Part shown: one piece after another, positions 8,643-17,337 of the stretch | Numbering within the stretch: position 1 is the first letter of the stretch | How the letters are laid out: each line of letters starts with the position of its first letter | Source of the DNA: Desulfobacteraceae bacterium | Lineage (GTDB): Bacteria; Desulfobacterota; Desulfobacteria; Desulfobacterales; Desulfobacteraceae | DNA length: 53,453 nucleotides | Reading direction: 5' to 3' | Assembly: GCA_016744295.1 (NCBI GenBank) | Contig: JADGEQ010000036.1 | Coordinates: forward strand, 1 to 53,453 | Translations under genes and position numbers: made by a program | Notes under the pieces: generated by a model | Told to the model about the DNA's origin: nothing | Database searches by the model: none | Seen by the model: only the letters and a program-made list of their open reading frames with translations

Positions 8643-8972
8643 ATGATTGCTTATTGCGGAATAGATTGTGAAAAATGTGATAGCTATATTGCAACCCAGT
8701 CAGAGAAAAAAGAAGAACTAATGAAAGTCGCCAATAAATTGGCAATACGATATTCAGCTGAGGTTAAACCTGAATATGTTATTTGTGATGGTTGTAGAGC
8801 TGATGGAAGACGATCATATTTTTGCAAGAATATATGCAAAATGCGTACATGTTGTATTGAAAAGAATTATTATTCTTGTATTGAATGTGATGAACTTCCA
8901 TGTGAAGAATTACAAGACGAATTAGATAAAAATCCGGAAGCACTAACCAACTTAAAAAAAATGAAAAGATAA
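8643..8972 (+). CDS. DUF3795 domain-containing Cys-rich protein
   Basis: This 109-aa protein has 12 cysteines in the DUF3795 arrangement: YCGIDCEKCDSYIAT at the start (C5, C9, C12), CDGCRADG (C48, C51), CKNICKMRTCC (C61-C71) and CIECDELPCEEL (C79, C82, C87). The family is common in anaerobes and is thought to bind metal, probably zinc or Fe-S; its function is unknown. Codon use is strikingly AT-rich compared with the flanking housekeeping genes, and it stands alone between two gene-poor stretches. Its stop codon runs into a sequence resembling one end of an integron attC site, which would fit a mobile cassette origin (inference). Confidence 0.85.
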   Translation: MIAYCGIDCEKCDSYIATQSEKKEELMKVANKLAIRYSAEVKPEYVICDGCRADGRRSYFCKNICKMRTCCIEKNYYSCIECDELPCEELQDELDKNPEALTNLKKMKR

Positions 8973-9080
8973 CAAGCTAATTGTACCGACGGACGTAAGC
9001 AATAGCCACTCTTAAAAACTTGTCGTGATCTATATTCATTCGGCCGCGGCACATCGGCGGTGTTCAAGAATCAACTTATT
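8971..9080 (+). repeat. Possible degenerate attC-like site
   Basis: Right after the DUF3795 stop, AACAAGCTAATTGTACCGACGG resembles, in its first 20 bases, the left half of an integron attC (AACAAGC...TTGYACCG). About 75 bp later CATCGGCGGTGTTCAAG resembles the usual right half (CGGTG.TTCAA), and CGGCGGTG is a near complement of TACCGACG. The terminal core GTTRRRY is not present where expected: AATCAAC is found instead. If it is attC it is decayed and probably inactive. A fold prediction would be needed to decide. Confidence 0.2.
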
Positions 9081-9560
9081 CTTTGATAACCTTCATCTAA
9101 AACATTTTTCCATTGTAACTTAAATAATATAGAAATATTCTTTTTTGATAGGACTGCCAATATAATAAATTGTTTCCAAATAGTGAATAATTTGGATGTG
9201 AAGATCAGGTCGGAGTTTGTATAGAGGTAGAGGGGGATTCCGGGCGTATCATTGATTGCAATTGCGTACAGGCTTAGGACCGCAAATTTTATAATTTGAA
9301 CGAAATAGCTTGCCTTTTGGCACATCTACTGCCTTGTATCAAAGGCCAAATAGGCCATTAACCCTTTAATTCGCCTTGTAGATGAACCAATATTTTAGGC
9401 TATTTCTGTCTATTTTTTTTATGATTATTCTTTGATGAAAAATGTTCAGCGAGAAATGCTGTCCCGGCTTTGCAGACTTTGACTTTTCAAGAAAAGATAA
9501 ATATACTGTTTTTTTATTTTTTTGCTTGCAGGATTTAAAAAAGGATAGATATTTTAAGGT
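9081..9560. other. AT-rich spacer upstream of ispF
   Basis: I see no convincing gene. The minus-strand open frame 9071-9325 is hydrophobic but matches no family and has no ribosome binding site. Short inverted repeats occur at 9345-9356 (AAGGCCAAATAGGCC region) and CATCTAC/GTAGATG flank it (9325 and 9376). The ispF promoter must lie toward the end, but no clear -35/-10 could be assigned. Confidence 0.4.
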
Positions 9561-10052
9561 ATGACAAAAGTGGAGATGAAAATAGGATCAGGGGTGGATG
9601 TGCACCAACTGGTTTCCGGTCGGGATCTGATCCTCGGCGGGGTAAAAATTGACCATGAAAAAGGATTGAAGGGTCACTCGGATGCGGATGTATTGATTCA
9701 TTCGGTGTGTGATGCCATTTTAGGGGCTGCCGGTCTGGGGGATATAGGAGAACATTTTCCAGACACCGATCCCCAGTATAAGGGGGTTTCAAGTTGTATC
9801 CTCCTTGAAAAATGTGGTGATTTTCTTAAGGGAAAGGGATATGAAATTGTCAACATGGACTGTACCCTCTTTGCCCAGGAACCCAAGCTCAGCCCCCACA
9901 AGCGACAAATGGGTCAAAATATCGCCAAGGTACTTGGTTTGGAGTCGGATCTTGTGAATATCAAGGCAACCACAACAGAGGCACTTGGGTTTGTTGGAAG
10001 AAAAGAGGGTATTGCTGCCCAGACAACATTATTAATACGAACCATCTTATAA
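9561..10052 (+). CDS. ispF: 2-C-methyl-D-erythritol 2,4-cyclodiphosphate synthase
   Basis: The 163-aa enzyme forms the cyclodiphosphate intermediate of the non-mevalonate isoprenoid pathway. The metal-binding GVDVH (D13, H15), the segment KGHSDADVLIHSVCDAILG, the DIGEHFPDTDP substrate loop and the C-terminal KATTTEALGFVGRKEGIAA are all present. The start is slightly uncertain: an internal ATG at 9576 (MKIGSGVDVH) would match the usual family start, and neither has a strong ribosome binding site. cysS follows after about 40 nt; ispF-cysS pairing is common in bacteria. Confidence 0.96.
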   Translation: MTKVEMKIGSGVDVHQLVSGRDLILGGVKIDHEKGLKGHSDADVLIHSVCDAILGAAGLGDIGEHFPDTDPQYKGVSSCILLEKCGDFLKGKGYEIVNMDCTLFAQEPKLSPHKRQMGQNIAKVLGLESDLVNIKATTTEALGFVGRKEGIAAQTTLLIRTIL

Positions 10053-10093
10053 AAATATGCGCATCCTCTAACATGTGTATCATAGGAAAAAAA

Positions 10094-11527
10094 ATGAGTT
10101 TAAATGTTTATAATACCTTGAACGGTAAAAAAGAAAAGTTTGTTCCCCTCCATGAAGGCAAAGTTGGCATGTACGTATGCGGTCCCACGGTCTATGATAC
10201 CAGTCATATCGGCCATGCCCGGTCGGTGGTGATCTTTGATATGATCTACCGGTGGCTTACCCGGCTCAATTATACTGTCACCTATGTTAGAAATTTTACA
10301 GATGTGGATGATAAGATTATCAAAAAATCCAATGAGACCGGAGAATCCTGTACTGCGATTACGGAAAAATATATTGATGAGTTTCACAATGAAATGGATG
10401 CCCTGAATGTGCTTCGTCCCACAATGGCGCCCAAGGCCACCGAACATATCCAACATATCATCGATTTTATCCAGATGCTCATTGACCGTGGCAAGGCCTA
10501 TCATGTGGAGGGAGGGGATGTTTATTTTTCCATTGATTCCTTTAAGGAGTACGGCAAATTGTCTGGCAGGAATCCAGATGACATGCGGGCCGGGGCCAGA
10601 ATAGCCGTGGATGAAAAAAAACAAAGCCCATTGGATTTTACCCTGTGGAAACCGGCAAAACCAGGAGAACCCTATTGGGAGAGTCCCTGGGGCCGTGGCA
10701 GACCCGGGTGGCATATTGAATGTTCCGCCATGAGTTATGAGTATCTGGGGGAAAGTTTTGACATCCACGGTGGGGGCAAGGATTTGATATTTCCCCACCA
10801 TGAAAATGAAATCGCCCAGAGTGAAGCAGTCTTTGGGTGCCAGTTTGTAAAATACTGGATTCACAACGGGTTTGTGGATATCAATAATGAGAAAATGTCA
10901 AAATCCCTTGGCAATTTTACCATGATAAAAGATGTTTTGGCCAATTATTCCTCCGAGGTGATTCGGCTGTTTTTATTGTCCAAACACTATCGAAGCCCCA
11001 TTGATTATAATGAGGGTTCCATGGGGGAGATTTCCCAGGGACTGGACCGGATCTACACGTTTCTGGAAAGAGTTGAAGGAACGAACATGGTTTTGGAAAC
11101 AGGCAGGGCCGGTGAATTGTGGGCGGGATTTGCCGAGGCAATGAATGATGATTTTAATTCTGCAAAGGCATTGGGGCTGGTTTTTGAGGCGGTGAAAAAA
11201 GGGAACAAACTGCTGGATCGCAGTCACAATAACCCCGATGCCAAAGGGTGTGAAATCCTGGCCCAGATCCATTCAGATATCCAGTCCATCGCAGGAATTC
11301 TGGGCATCTTCCTGGAAGACCCCACTGAATATTTCAAAGTTAAAAAAGAAAAGGGCGTGGTCGACATGGCCATTGATCCGGCCGTGGTGGATGATTTGAT
11401 TGTCCAGCGGGCAACGGCGCGCAGGGAAAAGAATTTTGCCCGGGCCGATGAAATCCGGGATCAGCTCCAGGCAATGAAGGTTGTTTTGGAGGATGGAGCC
11501 CAGGGAACCATCTGGCGGGTTGAATAA
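10094..11527 (+). CDS. cysS: Cysteinyl-tRNA synthetase
   Basis: This class I aminoacyl-tRNA synthetase of 477 aa attaches Cys to tRNA-Cys. Visible are the zinc Cys in MYVCGPTVYDTSHIGHARS, the HIGH motif at 39-42, WHIECSAMS and HHENEIAQSEA (further zinc ligands), and KMSKSLGN. The C-terminal helical DALR-type domain ends with the hydrophilic DEIRDQL region. An upstream in-frame ATG at 10073 exists, but I choose 10094 because AGGA lies 8 nt before it and MSLNVYN matches family N-termini. It is second in the ispF-cysS operon and ends at a strong terminator. Confidence 0.97.
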   Translation: MSLNVYNTLNGKKEKFVPLHEGKVGMYVCGPTVYDTSHIGHARSVVIFDMIYRWLTRLNYTVTYVRNFTDVDDKIIKKSNETGESCTAITEKYIDEFHNEMDALNVLRPTMAPKATEHIQHIIDFIQMLIDRGKAYHVEGGDVYFSIDSFKEYGKLSGRNPDDMRAGARIAVDEKKQSPLDFTLWKPAKPGEPYWESPWGRGRPGWHIECSAMSYEYLGESFDIHGGGKDLIFPHHENEIAQSEAVFGCQFVKYWIHNGFVDINNEKMSKSLGNFTMIKDVLANYSSEVIRLFLLSKHYRSPIDYNEGSMGEISQGLDRIYTFLERVEGTNMVLETGRAGELWAGFAEAMNDDFNSAKALGLVFEAVKKGNKLLDRSHNNPDAKGCEILAQIHSDIQSIAGILGIFLEDPTEYFKVKKEKGVVDMAIDPAVVDDLIVQRATARREKNFARADEIRDQLQAMKVVLEDGAQGTIWRVE

Positions 11528-11552
11528 AACGATATTAAAAAAATAAGAATGC

Positions 11553-11597
11553 AAAAAAGGGGTAGCAGGGAAGAGATTCCGGCTGCCCCTTTTTTTA
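11553..11597. terminator. Bidirectional intrinsic terminator between cysS and glnS
   Basis: The stem AAAGGGGTAGC...GCTGCCCCTTT (11556-11566 with 11582-11593) has an A-tract on the left (11553-11558) and seven or more T on the right. It lies between the convergent cysS and glnS genes and should stop transcripts from both sides. Confidence 0.8.
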
Positions 11598-11605
11598 TGC
11601 TTGAA

Positions 11606-13336
11606 TTATTCCTGTTTTTTGATTTTTTTCTTTTTGTTGGGGTTGACCGGTTTTTTGGGCTGCTGGGCCTTGTTCATTTTTGCCCAGGCATCCCTCAGGG
11701 TTACCGTTCGGTTAAACACGGGATTGCCGGCATGGGTATCTGCTGAATCCTGACAAAAATAACCCAACCGCTCAAACTGATAGATGGTTCCCGGGGTAGC
11801 TGTTCCAAGGCTTTTTTCAAGCCTGCAGCCGGTGAGAACCTTAAGGGAATCCGGGTTTAGATTTTCCATGAAATCCTGGTTTCCCTGTTCTGGATTCTCA
11901 TCCTTGAACAATCTGTCATAGAGGCGTACTTCAGCATCCAGGCAGTCATTGGCATTGACCCAGTGGATGGTGCCCTTGACCTTTCTGCCGTCGGGGGCAT
12001 TGCCTCCCCTGGTTTCCGGGTCATAGGTGCAGATAAGCTCAATCACCTTTCCGGCCTCATCTTTGATCACCTCTTTGCAGGTCACCAAATAGGCATACCT
12101 GAGGCGGACTTCCCTGCCCACGCCAAGACGGAAAAATTTCTTTGGCGGATCTTCCATGAAATCATCCTGCTCCACATAGATTTCTTTGGAAAAGGTGATG
12201 GCGCGCTTGCCCATTTCTTCTTTTTGGGGATGATTCATGGCCGTCAACTCTTCCGTCTGCCCTTCGGGGTAATTTTCGATGGTTACTTTTAGGGGGTTTA
12301 AAACACCCATTACCCGGGGGGCTCTTTCATTGAGATCATCCCTGAGACAGGACTCGAGCAGGCCCATGTCAATGCGGCTGTCTTTTTTTGAAACCCCGAT
12401 GATATTGCAAAAATTTCTGATGGCTTCCGGGGTATAGCCCCTGCGCCGCATTCCCTCTATGGTGGGAAGTCGTGGGTCATCCCATCCTGATACCTGATTT
12501 TGATCCACCAGGAGCTGGAGCTTTCGTTTGCTTAAAACGGTATAATTGATGTTCATCCGAGCAAATTCAATCTGCTGGGGGTGGCAGGGGGTTTCCAAAG
12601 TATCCAGGACCCAGTCGTACAGAGGGCGGTGGTCCTCAAATTCAAGGCTGCACAAACTATGGGTAATGCCTTCCAGGGAATCAGACAAACAATGGGTAAA
12701 ATCGTACATGGGGTAGATGCACCATTTATCCCCTGTCCTGGGATGGGTTGCTTTTTTCACCCGGTAGATGATGGGGTCCCTGAGGTTGATATTGGGGGAG
12801 CTCATGTCAATTTTTGCCCTGAGGGTTACCTCCCCCTCTTTGAATTTTCCATTTTTCATTTGCTCGAGCAGATCCAGATTCTCTTCAATTGACCTATTCC
12901 TGAAGGGGCTGTCCTTTCCCTTTTCAATCAGGGTTCCCCGGTATTCCCTCATCTGTTCCGGGGACAGACTGCAAACATAGGCTTTTCCCTTTCGGATCAA
13001 TTGGACGGCAAATTCATAGAGATCATCAAAATAGTCAGATGCATAAAAAGGGGTTTTAAAATCAAACCCAAGCCAGTTTACCGTCTCTGATATGGAATCA
13101 ATGTAAATCTGTTTTTCCTTGGCTGGATTGGAATCATCAAATCTCAGGTTGCAGGTGCCGTTGAATTGTTTGGCCATATTAAAATTAAGGCAAATGGATT
13201 TTGCATGTCCGATGTGGAGATACCCATTGGGCTCAGGTGGAAAACGGGTGGTCACCCGTCCGTTGTTTTTATTGTTTTCAACATCTTGCTGAATGATGGA
13301 TTCTATGAAATGCCCTTTTTTATTCTCTTCTTCCAT
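11606..13336 (-). CDS. glnS: Glutaminyl-tRNA synthetase
   Basis: The 576-aa class I synthetase has RFPPEPNGYLHIGHAKS (HIGH at 41-44), NLRFDDSNP, the KMSKS variant VLSKRKL near residue 275 and the GlnRS-specific anticodon-binding beta-barrels in the C-terminal half (RAITFSKEIYVEQDDF, FFRLGVGREVRLRYAY). The PPEPNG form before HIGH indicates GlnRS rather than GluRS. The last 20 residues are an unusual lysine-rich tail (NPNKKKKIKKQE), possibly adding tRNA affinity. It is a single gene. The presence of GlnRS means Gln-tRNA can be made directly. Confidence 0.96.
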   Translation of the reverse strand: MEEENKKGHFIESIIQQDVENNKNNGRVTTRFPPEPNGYLHIGHAKSICLNFNMAKQFNGTCNLRFDDSNPAKEKQIYIDSISETVNWLGFDFKTPFYASDYFDDLYEFAVQLIRKGKAYVCSLSPEQMREYRGTLIEKGKDSPFRNRSIEENLDLLEQMKNGKFKEGEVTLRAKIDMSSPNINLRDPIIYRVKKATHPRTGDKWCIYPMYDFTHCLSDSLEGITHSLCSLEFEDHRPLYDWVLDTLETPCHPQQIEFARMNINYTVLSKRKLQLLVDQNQVSGWDDPRLPTIEGMRRRGYTPEAIRNFCNIIGVSKKDSRIDMGLLESCLRDDLNERAPRVMGVLNPLKVTIENYPEGQTEELTAMNHPQKEEMGKRAITFSKEIYVEQDDFMEDPPKKFFRLGVGREVRLRYAYLVTCKEVIKDEAGKVIELICTYDPETRGGNAPDGRKVKGTIHWVNANDCLDAEVRLYDRLFKDENPEQGNQDFMENLNPDSLKVLTGCRLEKSLGTATPGTIYQFERLGYFCQDSADTHAGNPVFNRTVTLRDAWAKMNKAQQPKKPVNPNKKKKIKKQE

Positions 13337-13534
13337 TTGTCCCTCTTGTAGTTGGATTTAAATTTAACCTTAAACAATTATCATATTCAAGGCCTGGAGA
13401 AAAGGGGGAAAATTTGCCACAAGACCATTGATTACAATTTGGAACATTTTTATTTTGGCCTCTGTGAAAAAATAATGTTAATTATTGAGAATTGGATGGT
13501 AGTTTATTACCCTGAATCTTTGAATGTGATGATA

Positions 13535-13600
13535 ATGGCAAAGAGTTGCAAAACAATATTGCTTGTGGAGGATGATTTTAGGTGGATGATTTTAAAATGA
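13535..13600 (+). pseudogene. Receiver-domain N-terminal fragment upstream of dpaL
   Basis: This 21-codon open frame reads MAKSCKTILLVEDDFRW and then stops. KTILLVEDD is the textbook first beta strand and acidic pair of a response-regulator receiver domain, but nothing of the rest is left. Its TGA (13598-13600) overlaps the dpaL ATG at 13597 as ATGA. It is either the stump of a deleted response regulator or a short leader whose translation is coupled to dpaL. The stretch 13352-13534 before it is open in the same frame but shows no family. Confidence 0.4.
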
Positions 13601-14829
13601 TGAGAGATATTTCCATAAAAGCGGTTTTTCCGGAAAAAAGATCATCCATATGTCTGGAAGATTTGAAACAGGACCAGAAAGAACGTAACCAGAATGAACG
13701 GAAACGGACAAAACAGGTCCGGGCCTTCCACAAATCTGTGGACGGATATGCTGCCACCCCTTTGCACAGTCTGTCAAAACTTGCCGGCCACCTGGGTATT
13801 AAAAATCTTTATGTCAAAGATGAATCCTATAGGTTCGGGCTGAATGCATTCAAGTCACTTGGGGCTACCTGGGCCCTGGCTCGGATTCTAGGAGAAAAAC
13901 TGGGCAAGCCTGTTTCCGGTCTTGATTTTTCTTGTTTTAAACAGCCTTCGGTCAAAGAAAGGATAGAGAATATGGTCTTTGTCACTGCCACCGACGGCAA
14001 CCATGGGCGTGGGCTTGCCTGGGCAGCCGGTCAATTGGGGTGCCGGTCTGTTGTTTTTATGCCGGCGGGCACGGTTCAAACCCGGGTGGAAAATATACAA
14101 AAAGAGGGGGCCAGTGTTTGTGTGACGGACAAAAATTATGATGATACCGTACGCCTGGCCGCTGCAGCTGCAAAGGAAAACGGCTGGACAATTGTCCAGG
14201 ATACCGCCTGGGATGGATATGAACGAATACCGGCCTGGATTGTCCAGGGATATACCACCATGGCGGCTGAAAGTCTGGAGCAGATCATAATACAGGGGGA
14301 TGTTCTCCCCACCCACATGTTTGTCCAGGCAGGTGTGGGCTCCATGGCCGCCTCTGTACTGGGATATTATGCAGGTCAGCTGAACCAGGCCTGTCCCCGT
14401 ACCTACATCATGGAATCGGACCAGGCCGACTGCATGTATCAATCCGCCATTATTGATGACGGCATCCCAAGGAGGGTGGGGGGCCTATTGAATACCATCA
14501 TGGCCGGACTTGCCTGTGGTGAACCCAACCCCTTTGCCTGGAAGGTTCTGCGAAAATTTTCCCATGGGTTCATCTCCTGCTCGGATGGGGTGGCTGTCCG
14601 GGGCATGCAATTGCTTGCTAAACCTCGCTCCGGGGACAGCCCCATTGTTTCCGGAGAGTCCGGTGCCCTGGGGCCGGGACTTGTCCATTGTCTGATGACA
14701 AATCCTAAATTTTCAGCTTTAAAAGAAAAGATGAAGTTAAACCGTGATTCTTCCGTCCTTTGCTTCAGCACCGAAGGAGATACAGACCCGGAAAATTATC
14801 AAAAAATTATCCATGGATATAGGGCCTAA
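13597..14829 (+). CDS. dpaL: Diaminopropionate ammonia-lyase
   Basis: The 410-aa PLP fold-type II enzyme converts 2,3-diaminopropionate to pyruvate and two ammonia. PLP lysine K86 sits in RFGLNAFKSLG, the hallmark of the YgeX/DpaL family. Other conserved parts are TPLHSLSKLA, VTATDGNHGRGLAWAA, VQDTAWDGYE and the phosphate loop QAGVGSMAASV. The start is ambiguous: GTG 13582 (GGAGG 10 nt upstream), ATG 13597 or ATG 13600. I use 13597 because it overlaps the stop of the small upstream frame. It is convergent with the CoA-binding gene, overlapping by 4 nt. No transporter or other ygeX-cluster gene is adjacent. Confidence 0.92.
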   Translation: MMRDISIKAVFPEKRSSICLEDLKQDQKERNQNERKRTKQVRAFHKSVDGYAATPLHSLSKLAGHLGIKNLYVKDESYRFGLNAFKSLGATWALARILGEKLGKPVSGLDFSCFKQPSVKERIENMVFVTATDGNHGRGLAWAAGQLGCRSVVFMPAGTVQTRVENIQKEGASVCVTDKNYDDTVRLAAAAAKENGWTIVQDTAWDGYERIPAWIVQGYTTMAAESLEQIIIQGDVLPTHMFVQAGVGSMAASVLGYYAGQLNQACPRTYIMESDQADCMYQSAIIDDGIPRRVGGLLNTIMAGLACGEPNPFAWKVLRKFSHGFISCSDGVAVRGMQLLAKPRSGDSPIVSGESGALGPGLVHCLMTNPKFSALKEKMKLNRDSSVLCFSTEGDTDPENYQKIIHGYRA

Positions 14830-15188
14830 TATTGGTTGGTTTTCAGGAGCACCAGGGTGCAGGCTTCGGTTACCTGGATATCAGCTGCCTTTAATTGGGC
14901 ATAGGCGGACGGATTTTCTGTGTTTGGATTAAAAATCACCCGCCTGGGTGCAGCCTGGATGATCTCTTGTATGATTTTTTCCTGGCGGGCCGGGCCCACA
15001 TACAGGGTGACAGTGTCAATTTTTACGGGCACCTCTGCCAGGCTGGAATACACCTGTTTGCCCTCTATGGTTTCATGCTTTGGCGCCACTGGAATGGGAT
15101 TGTGACCATTGGCGGATAAAAGCCGCATGGCTTTGTTGGCATATCGTTCCTGGCTGGGGCTTGCGCCGATGACGGCTACGGTTTCCAT
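14826..15188 (-). CDS. CoA-binding domain protein (YccU-like)
   Basis: The 120-aa protein is a single CoA_binding_2 Rossmann domain: VAVIGASPSQERYANKAM, then NGHNPIPVAPK, GKQVYSSLAEVP, DTVTLYVGP and a C-terminal VTEACTLVLL that normally reads EnRCt. Such proteins bind CoA or its thioesters; no reaction is established. The ATG at 15188 is preferred over 15206 because AAGGAGAG lies just upstream of it. Single gene, tail to tail with dpaL (4-nt overlap of the stop codons). Confidence 0.9.
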   Translation of the reverse strand: METVAVIGASPSQERYANKAMRLLSANGHNPIPVAPKHETIEGKQVYSSLAEVPVKIDTVTLYVGPARQEKIIQEIIQAAPRRVIFNPNTENPSAYAQLKAADIQVTEACTLVLLKTNQY

Positions 15189-15331
15189 TTTTCTCTCCTT
15201 GGTCATTTATCATAAGAATGGTATGGTCTACTCTCAAAATCACTTTAATAATAAGAAATAGACAACAAGAAATAAAGTCTTAATTTGAATGGGTGGTTTG
15301 CATTAATTTAAAACAGGGGATTGAAGATAAT

Positions 15332-17326
15332 ATGGGGTTGTTTAATCTGGTATCGGAGTTTTCACCCACCGGGGATCAGCCGGAAGCCATTGAATGCCTG
15401 ACAAAGGGGGTTCTGGCAAATGAAAAACACCAGGTGCTTCTGGGGGTGACAGGTTCCGGCAAAACATTTACCATGGCCAATGTGATCCAGCAGGTTGAGA
15501 AACCCAGTTTGATCATTGCCCCCAACAAGACTCTGGCTGGCCAGCTTTACAATGAATTTAAAACCTTGTTCCCGGACAATTGCGTGGAATATTTTGTCAG
15601 TTATTATGACTATTATCAGCCTGAGGCTTATATTCCATCCAGTGACACCTATATCCAGAAGGACTCCTCCATCAACGAGGTGATTGACAAGATGCGCCAT
15701 TCTGCCACCCGGTCGGTGCTTGCCAGAAAAGACGTCATCGTTGTGGCCTCTGTCTCCTGTATCTATGGGTTGGGTGCACCGGAAGATTATCTGGATCTGC
15801 GGGTCACCCTGACCCAGGATATGGAAATCTCAAGGGAGCAGGTGATTGCCCTGTTTGTGGATATTCAGTATACTCGGAATGATATGGATTTCCATAGGGG
15901 CGTATTCCGGGTCCGGGGGGACCGGCTGGAGATTTTCCCGGCCTATGAAGAGGACAAGGCCGTGCGCATCGATTTTTTCGGGGATACCATTGAACAAATT
16001 TCAGAGATCGATCCCCTGCGGGGGGATGTTATCTTATCCTATGACCAGATGGTGATCTATCCGGCCTCCCATTATGTGACCAAGAAACAGACCCGGAAAA
16101 AAGCAGTTGAAAGTATTATTGCGGAGTTGAAGCCGCGGCTGGAATTTTTACGGTCGGAAAATCGCCTTGTGGAGGCCCAGCGCCTGGAGGAAAGAACCCA
16201 ATATGACATTGAAATGCTCAATGAAATAGGCTATTGCAACGGGATTGAAAATTATTCCCGTCACCTCACCGGCCGTGCCCCCGGGGAACCGCCGCCCACC
16301 CTGCTGGATTATATTGATGACGGGTTCCTGCTGTTTTTTGATGAAAGTCATATTTCCGTATCCCAGCTGGGGGCCATGTACAAGGCCGACAAGTCCAGGA
16401 AAACCACCCTGGTAAACCACGGGTTCAGACTCCCCTCTGCCATCGATAACCGGCCCCTTCAATTTGAAGAATTTCAGGCTCTGGTGCCCCAGACAATCTA
16501 TGTCTCTGCAACACCGGCGGATTATGAGATGGAACGGGCAGGGCCGCAGGTTGCAGAGCAGATTGTCCGCCCCACGGGTTTGCTGGATCCGGAGATAGAG
16601 ATCAGAAGTGCCAAGAGTCAGGTGGATGACCTCTATGCAGAGATCATTAAACGGGTGGAAGCCCATGAACGGGTTCTGGTTACCACCCTGACCAAGCGGA
16701 TGGCAGAAGACCTTACAGATTATTATGAGGATCTGGGCATCAAGGTGAAATATCTTCATTCTGATATCGCCACCATGGAAAGAATCGATATTATCCAGGA
16801 TCTGCGGCGGGGGGTCTTTGATGTGCTCATCGGCATCAATTTGCTCCGGGAAGGACTGGATATTCCCGAGGTTTCCCTGGTGGCCATTCTGGATGCCGAC
16901 AAGGAAGGCTTTTTGCGATCCTACCGATCCTTTATTCAGATATTTGGCCGGGCGGCAAGAAATGTGTTTGGCCGGGTGATCATGTATGCGGAAAAAGAGA
17001 CCAAATCCATGAAAAAAGCCCTGTATGAGACCGATCGCCGCCGGGAGATCCAGAGGCAGCATAATACGAAACACAATATTGTTCCCTCCACCATCCAAAA
17101 AAAGATCAACAATATTGATTACGGAACGGGAGATGACCGGTCACAGCAGACAGCGGATGCGGTCAATGAAGAGATCCGTGCCTATGCAGGCGATGAGCTT
17201 GACCTTGGGGATATCATCAAAGATCTGGAGTATAAAATGAAGGTGGCTGCTGAAAAGCTGGAGTTTGAAAAGGCTGCTGAATACCGGGATAAAATTAGGG
17301 AACTCAACAAGATCAAGGCCAATTAA
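15332..17326 (+). CDS. uvrB: Excinuclease ABC subunit B
   Basis: The 664-aa protein is the damage-verifying helicase-like subunit of nucleotide excision repair. It has Walker A GVTGSGKT (residues 38-45), the beta-hairpin YYDYYQPEAYIP, the DESH box, helicase motifs ending QIFGRAARN, and a C-terminal UVR domain (LEKAAEYRDKIREL) that contacts UvrC. The frame is open upstream to 15293, but the ATG at 15332 fits the universal N-terminus (LVSEFSPTGDQPEAI). uvrC follows after 11 nt on the same strand, giving an uvrBC unit. uvrA is not in the window. Confidence 0.98.
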   Translation: MGLFNLVSEFSPTGDQPEAIECLTKGVLANEKHQVLLGVTGSGKTFTMANVIQQVEKPSLIIAPNKTLAGQLYNEFKTLFPDNCVEYFVSYYDYYQPEAYIPSSDTYIQKDSSINEVIDKMRHSATRSVLARKDVIVVASVSCIYGLGAPEDYLDLRVTLTQDMEISREQVIALFVDIQYTRNDMDFHRGVFRVRGDRLEIFPAYEEDKAVRIDFFGDTIEQISEIDPLRGDVILSYDQMVIYPASHYVTKKQTRKKAVESIIAELKPRLEFLRSENRLVEAQRLEERTQYDIEMLNEIGYCNGIENYSRHLTGRAPGEPPPTLLDYIDDGFLLFFDESHISVSQLGAMYKADKSRKTTLVNHGFRLPSAIDNRPLQFEEFQALVPQTIYVSATPADYEMERAGPQVAEQIVRPTGLLDPEIEIRSAKSQVDDLYAEIIKRVEAHERVLVTTLTKRMAEDLTDYYEDLGIKVKYLHSDIATMERIDIIQDLRRGVFDVLIGINLLREGLDIPEVSLVAILDADKEGFLRSYRSFIQIFGRAARNVFGRVIMYAEKETKSMKKALYETDRRREIQRQHNTKHNIVPSTIQKKINNIDYGTGDDRSQQTADAVNEEIRAYAGDELDLGDIIKDLEYKMKVAAEKLEFEKAAEYRDKIRELNKIKAN

Positions 17327-17337
17327 TCGAGAAACCA

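Noticed and set aside
8434..8745. 103-codon open frame antisense to DUF3795
   Set aside because: The DUF3795 Cys pattern on the plus strand is convincing; the antisense frame is a shadow.
9071..9325. 84-codon hydrophobic open frame, minus strand
   Set aside because: No ribosome binding site, no family, and hydrophobicity is expected from AT-rich DNA.
10100..10864. 254-codon open frame antisense to cysS
   Set aside because: cysS is certain from its HIGH and KMSKS motifs; the antisense product resembles nothing.
16148..17098. 316-codon open frame antisense to uvrB
   Set aside because: It lies wholly inside uvrB on the other strand, has no family pattern, and follows from the codon bias of uvrB.
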